Origin: Malachius bipustulatus
Taxonomy: Eukaryota > Arthropoda > Insecta > Coleoptera > Melyridae
Assembly: GCA_910589415.1 (NCBI GenBank)
Contig: OU342635.1
Location: forward strand, 36,482,929 to 36,546,928
Reading direction: 5' to 3'
Length of the DNA stretch: 64,000 bases
Below, piece after piece: positions 47,766 to 59,611 of the stretch (the stretch's first letter is position 1; each line of letters opens with the position of its first letter). The notes under the pieces were generated by a model. The model made no database searches. It was not told the DNA's origin and was given only the letters and a program-made list of their open reading frames with translations. The position numbers and the translations under genes were made by a program.

Positions 47766-48294
47766 CAGCGGTGATAGAGCTCGCCGGAGGTAAAATTCTA
47801 GACTGGTAGCTCAAAGCCCTGCCGCGGACCACCTCCCCTAACCTAGTTGTCGTGTCGTGACTAAAGGTCTGCACTAGGGGAAACGGCGCCAGAGATGTCC
47901 GACTGTGGACTATCTGATATACCGTATCATCTGTTGTCGTGGTCACGTTCCGCGCACAGAGAGATGCGGGGGTCTGGGCTTAATCGCCGGAACCAAGACG
48001 AGACAACCTCACTAAAAAACCTAAATCCTAAGGCGGCGGTCCAGGCTGATGGGATGCGTGACTGGATAGAAGACCAGTACTACTGGATTCAACCTTGAGG
48101 CACCAGGGGGCACCCCACTGTATCAATCCCCTCAAATTTGCATGCGGGGCTCTGCATAGGTGGAACACCCATCCCTAGCTACTCGTGGGATCAACCATGG
48201 TAAGAAACAAAAAACCAACGCTATTGTACTAATCAATGATTGTTGAATTTAATGGTACAATAAAGAGATTTATTATTATTATTATTATTATTAT
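47766..48294 (+). mobile_element. Non-autonomous retroelement with the 9.2-kb LINE's tail
   Basis: A ~450-bp GC-rich body joined to the last ~75 bases and (TTA)n tail found on the 9.2-kb LINE (CAACGCTATTGTACTAATCA, AATAAAGAGATTTA). The body shows no homology to that LINE's coding part. Just before the shared tail is ACCATGGTAAGAAACAAAAA, which could be the start of an ORF1, so the element may be a LINE 5' end fused to its 3' end rather than a classical tRNA-derived SINE. No clear polymerase III boxes were seen. Confidence 0.6.
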
Positions 48295-48748
48295 TACCAA
48301 GAAATCGCGGGACATCACCGCATAACAGACTGCTGACCGAGCGGGGCTTGTCACCCGTCAAGACAGTCGGCAATCTAAACAATCCTTGTGCTCGAGACCA
48401 CCTCGAACGCAAGAAGAATGCCCACTCATTGGCAAGAAAAGGAGCATCGACACCCTTCATAGGACCAGAACCATTCTGTAGCTTCTAAGATCCTTTCTTC
48501 AAGCAGAACTCCAAAAGGAAGAAGAAAACTGAGAGAAACCAATTGGAGGAACCTCTCGGGGTTGAGACAAGCCAAAGAACTTCTCGAGAATTTTAACCGA
48601 GAGAGGTTGAAGAGTATCTTCGACCTGCAAGGAACGTCTCAGAACACTGACGGGATTCCTAACGGGACATTGCAAGCTCAAGGAACACCTGAGGAAGTTA
48701 GACATAGAAGAAAATGGCGTCTGCAGATTCTGCGGGAAAGGAGACGTA

Positions 48749-50350
48749 CACTGAGAAAAATGTATTATACAAATGATTATAAATATAATACTAACTATTA
48801 TATTTTCTAATTCGTATTGGGATGGCCAACTTGGATAATAAGAGTTATAATATTATTATAATGAAAGTTAGATTATAAATTCAATTATATTAGATTTTTG
48901 TTTGTAATATATCTTGTTTAATAATATTTAATAAATTTGTATAATAGAAACCATTATATTGTAAAAACTTAAATTATTAGAAGATTCTAATAAAAGCTAA
49001 AAACAATTTTTATTAGGTTTACTATATTGTTCTTATTATATTAAGTAGCTTTATAATTGTCATCTATTAGACGTTTCTCATAATTTTTATTAAAAGTTTT
49101 TAATAAGAATAATTATTTTTCATAATTTTAATTATTATATTTTTCAATAATTTTTATAACATGCAGCAGGTATGTTTAAATAGGGGATACAAAGAAAACA
49201 GTGCAAATAGATTTTTCCTTTATTTAATAGCATAGAAATCATCATGAAACAAATTTTTAAAAATGCTTAGAAATATTTCAATTGCGCTAATAAATAATAA
49301 ATGCCAAAGTGTTCATAAAAGTAATTAACAGTTAACATAACGAGGATAAAAAATATAACATTTTTAAATTCGATAAGTATGTAATAAAAAAACTTTAGTC
49401 AGATTCCAAATTGTTCAGTAGTCTCAGTAGTATCCGCACTTGCTGCTGTAACCGTGCATGGCAGCTTCGTTTGTCATAATGTACCAGCCGTGGAAGCTTC
49501 GCTTGTCGTGGGACATGGGGGGTGTCTGCATGGGCTGTCTAAAATAGGAGAACTACAAGATTAGTACAATTACCTACCTGTGAATTTTTCAATAAGTTTC
49601 GTAAATCCCGTGATTCTTCTATAGCACCATAATTAATACTTAATTGGAATTTCGCACTATCCAGGTATCATGATTTAATTATTCCTCGAACCAACCATCC
49701 TATTTGTAATTGCATTGATAAATGGTAACGCAATTCACTTCGCAATTCACAAATACACAAGAAATGCCGCTCTGACCTCACTGCAGAGTTTTTCTCTTGC
49801 TTTTCCTCTTTTATCAATTCTGTTTCACTATTTGTCAAATATCCGAAATGATTTGAAAACGACATTTGAAAATGGAAAAATAATCATTACACAGAACTGA
49901 CAAAGGAGGATAAGCAAAAGAAAAACCCTATGTAATGTAGAAAAATAACACTCAGGGGCACACTGAAACGCACGACCGACATTTTCAAAACTTACACCAT
50001 AAATGATGGATTTTCTAGATACCTATAGCGACTTTATAAGAAAATAACTCCTAACTCAATAAGAAGAGTACAATAAATTGTCAGATTATTAACTTGCGAA
50101 TTATTAAAGTAACATTTTATAATATTTCATAATAAATACAATTAGAAGACATTTAATACTGGCATCTTATAATCTCCGATAGTAATACTTATTATACTTG
50201 GAGGAAAAAATATTATATCTCATAATACAAGCGTTACTATATTTTTGTTATTATTTTCATAAAACAATTTTGTCAAATCAAATAAAATCTATAATTGAAA
50301 CAATTATACTTTCTTTATTATATACTTTTTATTATACAGTTTTCTCAGTG
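48749..50350. mobile_element. 1.6-kb TA-flanked element, CACTGAGAAAA ends, carrying an exon
   Basis: The ends CACTGAGAAAA and TTTTCTCAGTG are exact complements, flanked by TA on both sides. Subterminal zones (about 48760-49170 and 50090-50340) are extremely AT-rich with many TATTATA/TTATAAT words. The middle (49.2-49.9 kb) is ordinary sequence including the exon-like stretch below. There is no transposase. TA duplication suits Tc1/mariner; CACTG ends also recall CACTA-group elements, so the superfamily is unresolved. Confidence 0.8.
49219..49545 (-). pseudogene. Host-like 3' terminal exon inside the element
   Basis: On the minus strand an acceptor-like CTCCTATTTTAG precedes an open stretch (49538 to stop TGA at 49424-49426) reading QPMQTPPMSHDKRSFHGWY then IMTNEAAMHGYSSKCGYY. 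Third codon positions are strongly C/G-ending (TCC CAC GAC AAG, TTC CAC GGC TGG TAC), unlike the AT-rich surroundings, and a 3' untranslated region follows with AATAAA (complement at 49219-49224). This fits a captured last exon of a host gene. The gene is not recognised. A second frame is also open, so the reading frame rests on codon bias. Confidence 0.5.
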
Positions 50351-50585
50351 TAACACCACGTCACCTGCTACTCAACTGCGATGCGATAGAACTCAAAAGA
50401 AGTAATGTTCTGGGCCACCACCAGCTAGAGGCAGGGAATTTACCCGACCTTGATCCTCTCAAAATCCTGAAGTTTCTCAAGGAAACGGACTTGGAGAGGG
50501 TGCTTCACTAAAGGGATTCCACACCAGGCGAAGCACAGTAGAGGGGATACAATAGATCTTTTAGGTCGCAGTAATTGATCACCCT

Positions 50586-51095
50586 CGAAAATACAAATAC
50601 AAATACAATACAGCCTCTTTTATGAAGCTGACCATCTTGACTGTTGTTAATGTAACCAGGTCCTCCGACGTGAGAAAGTCTCTCTCGAAGGTTTGTAATC
50701 TGATCTTTCCCAAAGCGGGACACTTGCATAGGACGTGGTGTTTTGCTGTTTCATTATCCTCCAAGCACAGGCGGCATTCAGCGCTGATCGCTAAGCCTAT
50801 CCTGGGCAGATGATGATTCAGCTTGCAGTGCCCAGTATATACGCCTATTAGGGCTTTCAGTTTTTTCCTGTTAAGCTCCAATAGTTCTTTGGTCCTTTTC
50901 TTCGAAGTACTCTTTATAAAAACATTCGAATGGTTCAATCTTGGAAAGTCTTGCCAGTGCTAGAGAACTTCCCCCTCAGCCCAGTTTCGTATTGTTGTTT
51001 TGGCAATATCTGGTGATATGCCAAATGCTGGTTCAGGTCCAATGAATTCGGATTTGGTACCTTTCCTGGCCGAAGAGTCGGCAAGTTCGTTCTCT
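50586..51095 (-). pseudogene. LINE RNase H and C-terminal fragment (minus strand)
   Basis: The minus strand gives GENELADSSARKGTKSEFIG and PEPAFG (RNase H end), a stop, then frame 50579-50938 with KELLELNRKKLKALIGVYTG, HCKLNHHLPRIGL and CRLCLEDNETAKHHVLCKCP. This is the Cys-rich tail of RNase H-encoding LINEs, closely related to the 12.7-13.6 kb copy. The 3' end carries a short ATTTGT repeat tail near 50590. The RNase H N-terminus and polymerase are missing (5' truncation near 51100). Confidence 0.82.
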
Positions 51096-51099
51096 CCAT

Positions 51100-53990
51100 A
51101 TCCAACTTACCATCAGAGATGTTACTCTCCAGTTTTCCACATACACTGCGCGCGCATATCAGTCTTCCTTACTTGTCTATTTGTATGTAGTGCAATAATA
51201 GTGACCAAGTACTCTTCAATAATTAGTTTCATTGTGGAATAATTATGTACAGTATGTGAAATAAATACTGTTTTGTGAAATAGTAAGGCTATAGGATCTT
51301 CAATGCGCCATTGATCTTGAAATTTAAGAACAACATCAAGAAGAAAACGAAATTGAATGTAACTGGAATGTAAATTATGATGATGATAATGAAACCCAAA
51401 ATTTATCAAGTGGTGATAATTGGCTCGTATCAATAACCTGGACAAGTCTACTGATGAGGTCATCAAGAAGCAGAGAAATGAAGTTTTTCACTGTCTATAA
51501 GGGCAAGAAGTATTACCCCTAGTATTATATTCAATATATTTTTTCCCGGTCAATTCAGTAAATCCATCCAAGAAAATAAAGTCACTGTGGATAAAACAAT
51601 AACTCTGAGGACTGTTGCAACTTCACAGTCATTTGGAAGTGGACAAGGATTTTTTCAGATGATCTTGCAACACTTAATGCAAATCCAAGAAGTGAATGTC
51701 TATAAGAAGACATTTCCATCCCTTATTATGTTTTATCAAGGTTTTGATTGTTTATTTGTTTCTTATTAGCTAGTAGACCGTTTCCTTTCTTGCAGAAAAT
51801 AAACTTTTACCAACTCAATGCAGTAAGACTACACCTTCCCAAGGTTTAGTCAACTCTGACAACTACTAAATATTGATTAAAATTCATCACTCTCAGCTTT
51901 TAATCAACTTTTACTGAAAAGCCCAGTAAGAGTCGACTATACTTAGGCAAAGTCAACTCCTACTGGAGAATCTACTTTTCCTATGACATATATGTTATAG
52001 GATATCAGCATATACCCAAAGCGCAGATTCAATATACTCTGATCTTGTGTTTGTCATAGTTAAACTAACAAGTCTGATTGCTATCAGTCTCCCGTGTCAA
52101 TCAGCGCCTATCTAAACTACCCCTCATCCTCTGTCCCGATTCCCGAACGCATAATTACGTCTCCAGAGCGCCCGCCCGTTTGATCTGCTCGTCCTCTGCG
52201 AGGTGACAGCACGTGACGAAACACCGTCGAGGCGGAATTTACAATGTGATTGGTGCTTTGAAGCGCCGGCCGTCAAAGCTCCCATTATTCCCGGATTACA
52301 AATTAGCCTTCATTGTGTCCGTGTTGCCATGTGAAATCGGCACCTATATATGTATACGTTCTCTTGATCCAGATAGAAAATCCTTCTGTATGTCTTCCGG
52401 ATCGTTGGTCGGTTAAATTAAGAAGAAATTGCCATGCATGTATAAGGGGTGCAATTCTGAATTATTGTAATAAGTGCTACGTCTTGCAATGCCTTGAAAA
52501 GGGATGTTATAAACTTCGTGAATTCTGCAATCATTGACTAAAGTGGTTATTGTAAAAAAAGATTTTTCAGATTTTCCATGATATCAGATATCAAAATTGG
52601 GAAGCATTTTAATATAATTGGATTTCTCCAAGATAAGTTGTATCTATTAGTAGGGATAAACGTTGGAAAATGTTAGCAGAGAAGAAATTCACCAATAGAT
52701 TGGTTCGAATTGACAAAAAGTGTAGTCCAAGATTAAAAACACTCCCTCCATTGTTTCTCCCTGCTTACATTACTATAACTACCCCCAGTGGACTTAACAT
52801 TACAACAGGATGTTATATGAATTTGGTGACGGCACAGTGGCACACCATAACGTACAATCTACACGCATTGCCTATTATTCTTTGGTGAAGAATAGAGATG
52901 GGTTGGCTATGATCCGCCCAGTGTCGCGGGGACGTTTTGGGGTTTCAGGGAGAGCCCGAGGACCTAGCAGCTTGAAGGACAGATGTGCGTGTGCCCTGAA
53001 TCTCAGAGAGCATTGTTTGTATGTGGTTGTTTATTGATATGATCGTGCTGAAGCGGAAACTCTTCTTTGATAAAATTGCTTCATTAGTTCTTAATGAAAG
53101 AAAAATTAAATTTCTTTTTTTTTTAATTATTCAACTTAAAATTATCTTCTCATATGTTGAAAATTATTATTGGTTTTGTATAGGTAGAGGAAATTTTTTT
53201 TAACTAAGTTTAGCAAAACAAAGGACTGCAGGCAAGACAGCCTTTTTGTTAAATTAATGCATAAATCTCACCATACACTTTGAACAATAAAACTCACCTA
53301 GGTACCTGTCAACTGCGGGTTTACTTTTATTTATACTAATAATGATTGTTTACCAGAAGGTGTGACGCTTCTTAACAAACAAATCAAATATTTGAATGCA
53401 GATTATTCACGGTTTACCGAACCCGTCTTGACGATCTTGCCGCTTCACTGACTCGTCTTTATACTTTAATTTGCGCTCTTTGTTTTCCAATTACGTTCAA
53501 AAACACCACAACGGGAGATTTTCGAACTTTCGGTGAGCTTTTTAACGCGCGGTTTGTGCCTCATCGTCACCCCGTCACAGTGATGTCGTGCCGGGTTTTT
53601 GTCCTGGGGTGCATGCGGTTTTCGTTATTAGCACGTTCAATGAAAGCCTTTTGTGTACAGAATGTACGAAAACATTGCTGATTCAATTAAATGGATAAAG
53701 ACCCGCTTGCAGGGGAACGTGTCTGCATTCTTATTTATTTCTTTTATTTCAGTATGCACGAGGAGTACCTACTTATTTACAGGACAAGTTTTCAACTTTC
53801 AACGTTCGCTTTACTTTTAGAACGGCTAGGGGCTAAGTTCAGTTAATCCAGAAAGATTGTCGAGAGAGCTGAGCAGTGGTGTATGCATATTATATAAGAA
53901 AGATTCGATTTTCGACAAAGGTTAGGCTATAAATGAAAAAAAATAGTAATTGACTCTTGAATTCCGATTTTTAATGTTTGTTTCAACAAA
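51100..53990. other. Unique DNA with GC-richer islands
   Basis: No gene supported. Blocks at about 52080-52340 (GAGCGCCCGCCCGTTTG, GAAGCGCCGGCCGTC) and 53400-53620 (AACGCGCGGTTTGTGCC, TGTCGTGCCGGG) are GC-richer and not repeated. The frames here (60-114 codons) show no domain; the overlapping plus-strand frames at 52213-52537 and 52670-53037 are in different phases. Confidence 0.35.
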
Positions 53991-53999
53991 ATTTTAATT

Positions 54000-56913
54000 T
54001 TTTCACTCTTCAAAAAAAAAAAAAGATCGTGACGACAAAATTAAAAAAATTAAATCGGCACCCTCATGAACACTGTTTATTAATTTTCAAACGTCCGCAA
54101 TCGTTTGTCCACAGCTTGACCACGTCCACCCTTCAAAAAACTGACGGCAAAATTTAAAAAATCCAAACTTTTTTTGGAGGATGGACATACCAAAATTTTA
54201 GTTGGACAAAAGTGGACAAATTGTGGACAAACAAATGAATTTTAGGGGTGCCAACTTCACTGAGATGAGATCTCGATTATTAAAGGATTGAGGTGAAATA
54301 ACAGGGTTATTCTAATACGTGCGAAAAGTATACTACCGCACAAAATTAAGGGAACGTTTATTGGGATTCCCTGACCGACAAACCAGTCACTAGATTTTCT
54401 AAAAATTTTACATGAATCAAGCAGCAAGGGATGTTCTCAAAATTCTTCAGCTCCCAGGTTTGTGTATGTCTGCATTATTGAGTGACGTCACTTGGAATAA
54501 ACCATGTACCAAAATCGTCTTCGCTCAGTTGAAATTTTGAGCATGCCCTATATACCCACCAGAATTTCTATCTCCCTTTAACAGGTTTGAATGATTGATT
54601 CAAACTCCCTGTAAACTCTCTGTAGGTACCAAATATCTGCCGATATCGTCATTCATTGTGAAGTGGTAGGTATACCTACTTCCTTGTTCGAAATTCTGCT
54701 AAAGACGTTCATAAGATATTCAAAGATGGCTCAAGTTTGGGACAAGTCGATTTTTCTCATCACAAAATAGGTCACCCAAATGTGAATTGTTCAAAGCATT
54801 TCCAAAGTCTTTGCAACGTCTTCATGTGGTAGAGGGTTGTTCTTACCACTTCTTGTTTAAGCATAATATGCTACGTAAAAACATTTTTACTGGCAGCTTT
54901 GGGTTCATTGCAGTCTCTGGTAGCCGATGACTCCATTCGTTGAGCACTAGCCGCCTTTGTTAGGTCTTCTGCAACCTCTTTCTATTTACCTCCTCCTGCA
55001 AAAATGAGAAAGAAAGAGTTTTGGCATGAAAACAGGTTAGCTGACACTTAGGATGGCCTAAAATGAATCATTTACACTGTTGAAGAAAAAAACATTGTCC
55101 TATAACCGAAATGACAAGTTTTGCAAATTTTTACAAAAAGAAAGCAAAAAAAACTATAATATCAATGATAAGTTACATAGAAAAGTATGAGTTCTGTATC
55201 TCAAATTTTTATCTCGAAGAGAAAATGTATCTCAAAGAGTTCTTAAGAAATTGCCAAAAACTGGAAATAATCTTGCTTTTACAATCTCAAATCCTATATC
55301 TCAAAAACGCATGTAAATGGGAATTTTCTTAGAATGAGGTAATGTGGTAAAACCTCCTAAATTTTCGCACATATTCCTGATTACCGTTTATATATCAATA
55401 GGTACCTACCTACTTCTACCTTTTTTTGCAACGCCAGTGGTGTCTATAAAAGGATTCGGAACTCTCTTTCTATTTTTTGAAAAAAATAAATACAAAATTG
55501 TTATATTTTAATCAATTTTGGGAGGCAGTTGAGGTTTTAAAAAATACTAGACAAGATTTGAACAAATTCATCATATTTTAATATAATTATATAATTAGGG
55601 GTTGAAACTTCTAATTTAAATTTTTTGGAACTTTAAAATTTGAAAATAAACGCTCCTCCCGTTTAAGGGTTGAAGTGTTATAGCAAAGTAAATACGATGA
55701 TGTCGTTAAAACAATTTTATACTTTTATTGCTATGCCAGTTGTGCTAGAACAGTTAGGATAGAATCCCATTTTGTTGGTAAAAATATATTTCATAAAATT
55801 TATGTCATCATCGACGTCAACATCGATTTACGCCCCCAAATTGAAAACCCCAATAAAATTGATCATATTTCCTGGATAGACATAAATACACTGGAAGAAA
55901 ATTACTTTACCAACCCCTAAATTTGCCAATTTTTAAATGAGAATATCTGAACGGAACATTGACTGACTTCGGAAATTATTATGGTGCTGGATAAAATAAT
56001 TTTTTCACTTCCAATACCTATGTTACTTAAGATATCACGATAATTATAGAGTGTCTGGAAAACACTTATTTGTTACATATGACCTAACATGACTTTAAGT
56101 CACATTTTGAGAAAATCATTTGCAGTTTTAGGTCCCATTTTGAAAAACTTCTTCAATATCTCGAAATAAGATTTATTAAGTACCCAACTCTTTTCTGATT
56201 TTTGTATCATTTAATAAGAACTTTTGCAAGATGTCCTGCTGATCCTTGAAATTTTAGAGATTTTTAGAGGTCCGATTTATCCCCAAAAGTGGTTGTGGAT
56301 ATGGTAAATCACTGTATTAAAAAATTAATCTACTTTTTTCAAAAAAGCTACATTTACTAGTTAAATAATAAACGCTTCGTCCTGCTATAATTTAATCAGA
56401 CATTCAGTTAATTAGGCCTTATACTTAATCATCCTTGAACATTTATTGAAATCTATAGAAGAAAAATATTTAAATTAACAATTTAGGGCGATGTCAGAAT
56501 GTGACCCTATTGAAGCAATAAAGCACATTACCATACGTCCCTTTTCACTTCATCTCGGGAAGATGCATCGTTGTCCCCTTCATCTAATTATCATTCCCTG
56601 CAGTCACGTTGATGTAAACTGATACCATCGTCGCTGATTTGACTCGCATTTCACGTTTCGTTGAGAATTCCACAAAAAAACCAGAGCCGTTTTTGTGTTT
56701 CGCGTTATTAATCACTGCCTGTTTTTCCTTGACGTTTCTGGCATCAAGTCATTTGGGAATGTTGGAGCGAGTAGACAAATTTGCAAGACAGTGTGACGGT
56801 TTTGGTCGCTCATTAGAATTACGGGTGGTCTGGGAAGACGCTGGTATCCAATGTCTTCTCCTTATGAATTGCACACATCCAATTTAAGTCGTTACATACC
56901 GATATACGGGTGG
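54000..56913. other. AT-rich DNA, no gene seen
   Basis: No recognisable gene or element, apart from weak inverted matches GGCACCC/GGGGTGCC and TTTGTCCAC/GTGGACAAA at about 54056-54250 that could be an old small MITE. An 82-codon plus frame at 56639-56887 has one hydrophobic stretch and no family match. Confidence 0.35.
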
Positions 56914-57120
56914 ATAATTAGAGGTTAAACGACTTACCTGGTAAGGAAGTTCAATCCTCAATTATACGAGATGATCACGTCCGAAAATATCACCCTGTAG
57001 TGACGTTCACGAGCTCCAATAGTGCGTAATGTTTTCAGTTTTTTAAAATCCCCAGGTAGGTACCTATTACTCACCCGCACGTCCGGCCGTTATCTGCTGT
57101 AGATAGCTCATTATCGTTCT
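56914..57120. repeat. DIRS 3' inverted terminal repeat
   Basis: From about 56961 to 57120 it is the reverse complement of 61734-61894 (landmarks GATGATCACGTCC, ACCCTGTAGTGACGTTCACG, CCAGGTAGGTACCTATTACT, GTCCGGCCGTTATCTGCTGT). The outer 47 bases (ATAATTAGAGGTTAAACGAC and onward) are present only at this end and in the internal complementary region, as expected for DIRS. Confidence 0.88.
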
Positions 57121-57175
57121 GAGCTTTTTCAATTTTTTAGATCGTTATCAGTTGGGTATAGGGTGCGGGTGGGTT

Positions 57176-57290
57176 GTGATATTTTCGGACGTGATCATCT
57201 CGTATAATTGAGGATTGAACTTCCTTACCAGGTAAGTCGTTTAACCTCTAATTATACTTCGATGATCACGTCCTCAATATCACCCTGTAG
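57176..57290. repeat. DIRS internal complementary region
   Basis: The left part (57176-57255) is the reverse complement of the element's outer left end (56914-56990). The right part (57249-57290, TAATTATACTTCGATGATCA and onward) is the reverse complement of its outer right end (61853-61895). The two parts overlap on TAATTAT at 57249-57255. This joined-ends complement is what DIRS elements use as template to close the circular intermediate. Confidence 0.88.
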
Positions 57291-57623
57291 ATGTTTAAAG
57301 CACAACCGATCTAAAAAATATCCTGTTTCCTGGTAGGTGTTGCTTGCTGGAATATTATGGCGAATAAAATTAGGAAGCATACCTACTAACCATGCAGAGT
57401 AATATTTATTTCCGTTATCAAAGTTACATACTTTTTTCACAGAATTTAAAACCAATAATAACACTGATGTAAAACTATGTTTCAACCAGACGAAGATTAT
57501 GTAAATATTAATTACCAATTCAAGTAAATGAACTTATTTGCCTAGGTGCAAATAACTGACCTAAAATTTTTGATTTGACGCAACTTGCCTGATACTTCAT
57601 TACAGGTCGATTATAATATTTAT

Positions 57624-58560
57624 TTACCTTTGAGTTTTCTGTCCACCCCAGTGCTGTTTTTGTAAAATGCTTTCAACACTGAGGCCTTTCGTTGCAGCAG
57701 CGGAAGTAGTTGCATGTCGCGTTCTATGCGATTTGAATTTTCTGGTATTTATTCTGGCTTTTGGGCCAGCCTTAATGCAACGACTGATTGTTTGAATAGT
57801 CGCTGGATGATATGGCTTTTTGAAGGTAAGTAATAATTGATCTATCTCTCCTCTGAATTCTTTTGTTGAGTCCATGTAAAATATGAGTACTGACGAAGCG
57901 CATTGGTTTCACCTTTCTCTAAAATAGTGTAATGTTATTTTTGGTTGGCATTTGTTAGATGTGGAAGTTTTCATTAGATCCGTTATCACAACTTCAACTT
58001 TATCATCATTGATTATGGATTATGTTTGATAACTTGATCTTTGCTAATTTTTGTACTCTTTGTGCCGATGATAATGCTAGAAGAAGAGTAAGCTTATAAT
58101 AATCAGTTGCAAAGACAGTGATTCCAATGAATTTAGCTCAGGATTTAGAGGCTCTAGATACACTAGTATAGGGTGCAGATCTCATATCTCGTTGTACCTT
58201 GGGAATTTTGGTCCTGTTCTAAAAGCCCCTTTCAAGAATCTCATTAATATGGTCTGATCGGTTGGTTGTACTAATGTATTCAAGGCAGACCTATGTGTGT
58301 TAAGGGTACTGTACTTTTCCCCCTTATTATATTCTTCCTATAAAAATTTAATTATTTTATTTGGGTCTGAATTAAATACTTCCACCCTTTCACAAAGCCA
58401 CAATTTTTTGTACGTGGAGCTATATTGCTTCAACGTCTTTTCGCTAAGAGATGGTATCATATGGTTTTTAAAGCAGTTCCAGGAACATTTTTTAAGATGT
58501 ACGCTTCCCGGAAAACCGTGCTGCTCTCCGGGTAAGGCTTTCCCATAGAGGATGAGGTTG
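57624..58560 (-). pseudogene. DIRS tyrosine recombinase remnant
   Basis: Read over several frame changes: LSEKTLKQYSSTYKKLW (core-binding start), EEYNKGEKYSTLNTHRSALN, then a weak catalytic N-terminal part (VEVVITDLMKTS, KCQPKITLHYF) and finally the 83-codon frame at 57624-57875 with KPYHPATIQTISRCIKAG and SHRTRHATTSAAATKGLSVE. HRTR supplies the HxxR catalytic motif. The frame stops after ILQKQHWGGQKTQR, before the tyrosine that would attack DNA, so the nucleophile is missing or out of frame. In the family this enzyme inserts the circular DNA copy. Confidence 0.85.
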
Positions 58561-58562
58561 TC

Positions 58563-59200
58563 TCAAATAAGATGAGAGTAAAGTTTTATTAGTGTGCAAA
58601 ATTGGCAACTCGCAGAAACAATCAAATTTTTCAATGCAGGACACCATGGTTGTGTTTTCCATGGTGGAAAAACAACAATATATTTTGCCTTATCAATCAA
58701 AAATTTATTTATCACCGTGGATCGGAGCGGGGAGGGCGGAACTGCGTAAAAATTTATAAGTATTAGTCCATGATAATGTGAAAGCATCTACTGTTGCTGA
58801 TTATGGATCTGGACGCCAAGATACAAAGTTTTGCATTTATTATTAAGGTGGGAGGCAAATAAATTTACGTTTGGTAGGCCCAGTTCAGAAACAACATTTC
58901 CAAATTTGTCGCCTTATTTTGTTCAATGGCCCATGCTTGACGCCGCCTATGCGATTTATGTAGGCTATGGCTGTAATATTAGCTTATCTTAAGAGGGTAT
59001 GCCTGTTATAATATATATATTTTATTTTATTTATTTATTTATTTATTTATTTATTTTTTCGCAAAGCCTTTTAAAATTGAACACATCCATGAGTTCCAGC
59101 TGATTGATATGATAAGCACTCTCCTGTAAGCTCCAAACGCCTCGGGAGTTTGTTGCACCCCATTCTGAATTGGATGCATCGGTGCAGATTATAGTAAAAT
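58563..59200 (-). pseudogene. DIRS RNase H and linker remnant
   Basis: IICTDASNSEWGATNSRGVW (RNase H TDAS with catalytic Asp, then W and G) and YHINQLELMDVFNFKRL lie at about 59190-59055, ahead of an inserted TTTA microsatellite. Further on, NVNLFASHLNNKC and, in the 74-codon frame 58563-58787, INFYAVPPSPL, KFLIDKAKYIVVFPPWKTQP and WCPALKNL match the conserved segment between RNase H and recombinase in DIRS polyproteins. Frame changes separate the parts. Confidence 0.82.
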
Positions 59201-59607
59201 ATTGTTTGTTTATTTATTGCTCATTTTCGCATTTTTCAAGCTTTTCGACTATGAATCGATATCTATTAAGAGATAATTCAGAATAATTATCTTCTTATCA
59301 TAATTTGAATTTTATTTTTTAAGTCCTAGATATTTTCCCTTTCAAATTGTTTCACATGCACCCAACAGTAGTTACAGCATAGCTGCGACAAGAGTTATTA
59401 ATTTTCAAGAACATTGGTAACTGTGAGACAATTTTTTGTTTTTCATTTGGAATTGACATTATCATCTCCTGACTATTGGAAACAAATCCTATAGAAATGT
59501 TATATTTTTAATGTGATTTTGGCAACTTTTCTCATAATTTATAATAAAATCTAGAGATGTTATTTTTATTTTTATTTATTTTTATTTATTTATTTATTTA
59601 TTTATTT
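59022..59607. repeat. Two (TTTA)n microsatellites
   Basis: Runs of TTTA/ATTT occur at about 59022-59056 and 59566-59607, both in the polymerase-RNase H part of the DIRS element. They expand regions that would be coding, and the sequence between them has no readable frame. Confidence 0.85.
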
Positions 59608-59611
59608 TTTC

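Larger units (their letters stand above)
48296..50585 (+). pseudogene. LINE RNase H C-terminus, interrupted by a 1.6-kb insertion
   Basis: Plus-strand fragment in two pieces, 48296-48748 and 50351-50585. The first gives RNase H-end sequence (SLARKGA-like and FIGPEPF), then LTGHCKLKEHLRKLDIEENG and CRFCGKGDV; the second continues TPRHLLLNCDAIELKRS and then LDPLKILKFLKETDLERVLH before a stop near 50510. Joining at the shared TA keeps the frame (GDV then TPRHLL), so the Cys-rich C-terminus was intact when the insertion arrived. Upstream RNase H has frame changes. It meets the opposite-strand LINE copy tail to tail near 50585. Confidence 0.8.

Noticed and set aside
59022..59056. TTTA runs as a LINE tail
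   Set aside because: They sit within the DIRS coding region with DIRS sequence on both sides, so they are internal microsatellites, not retroelement tails.
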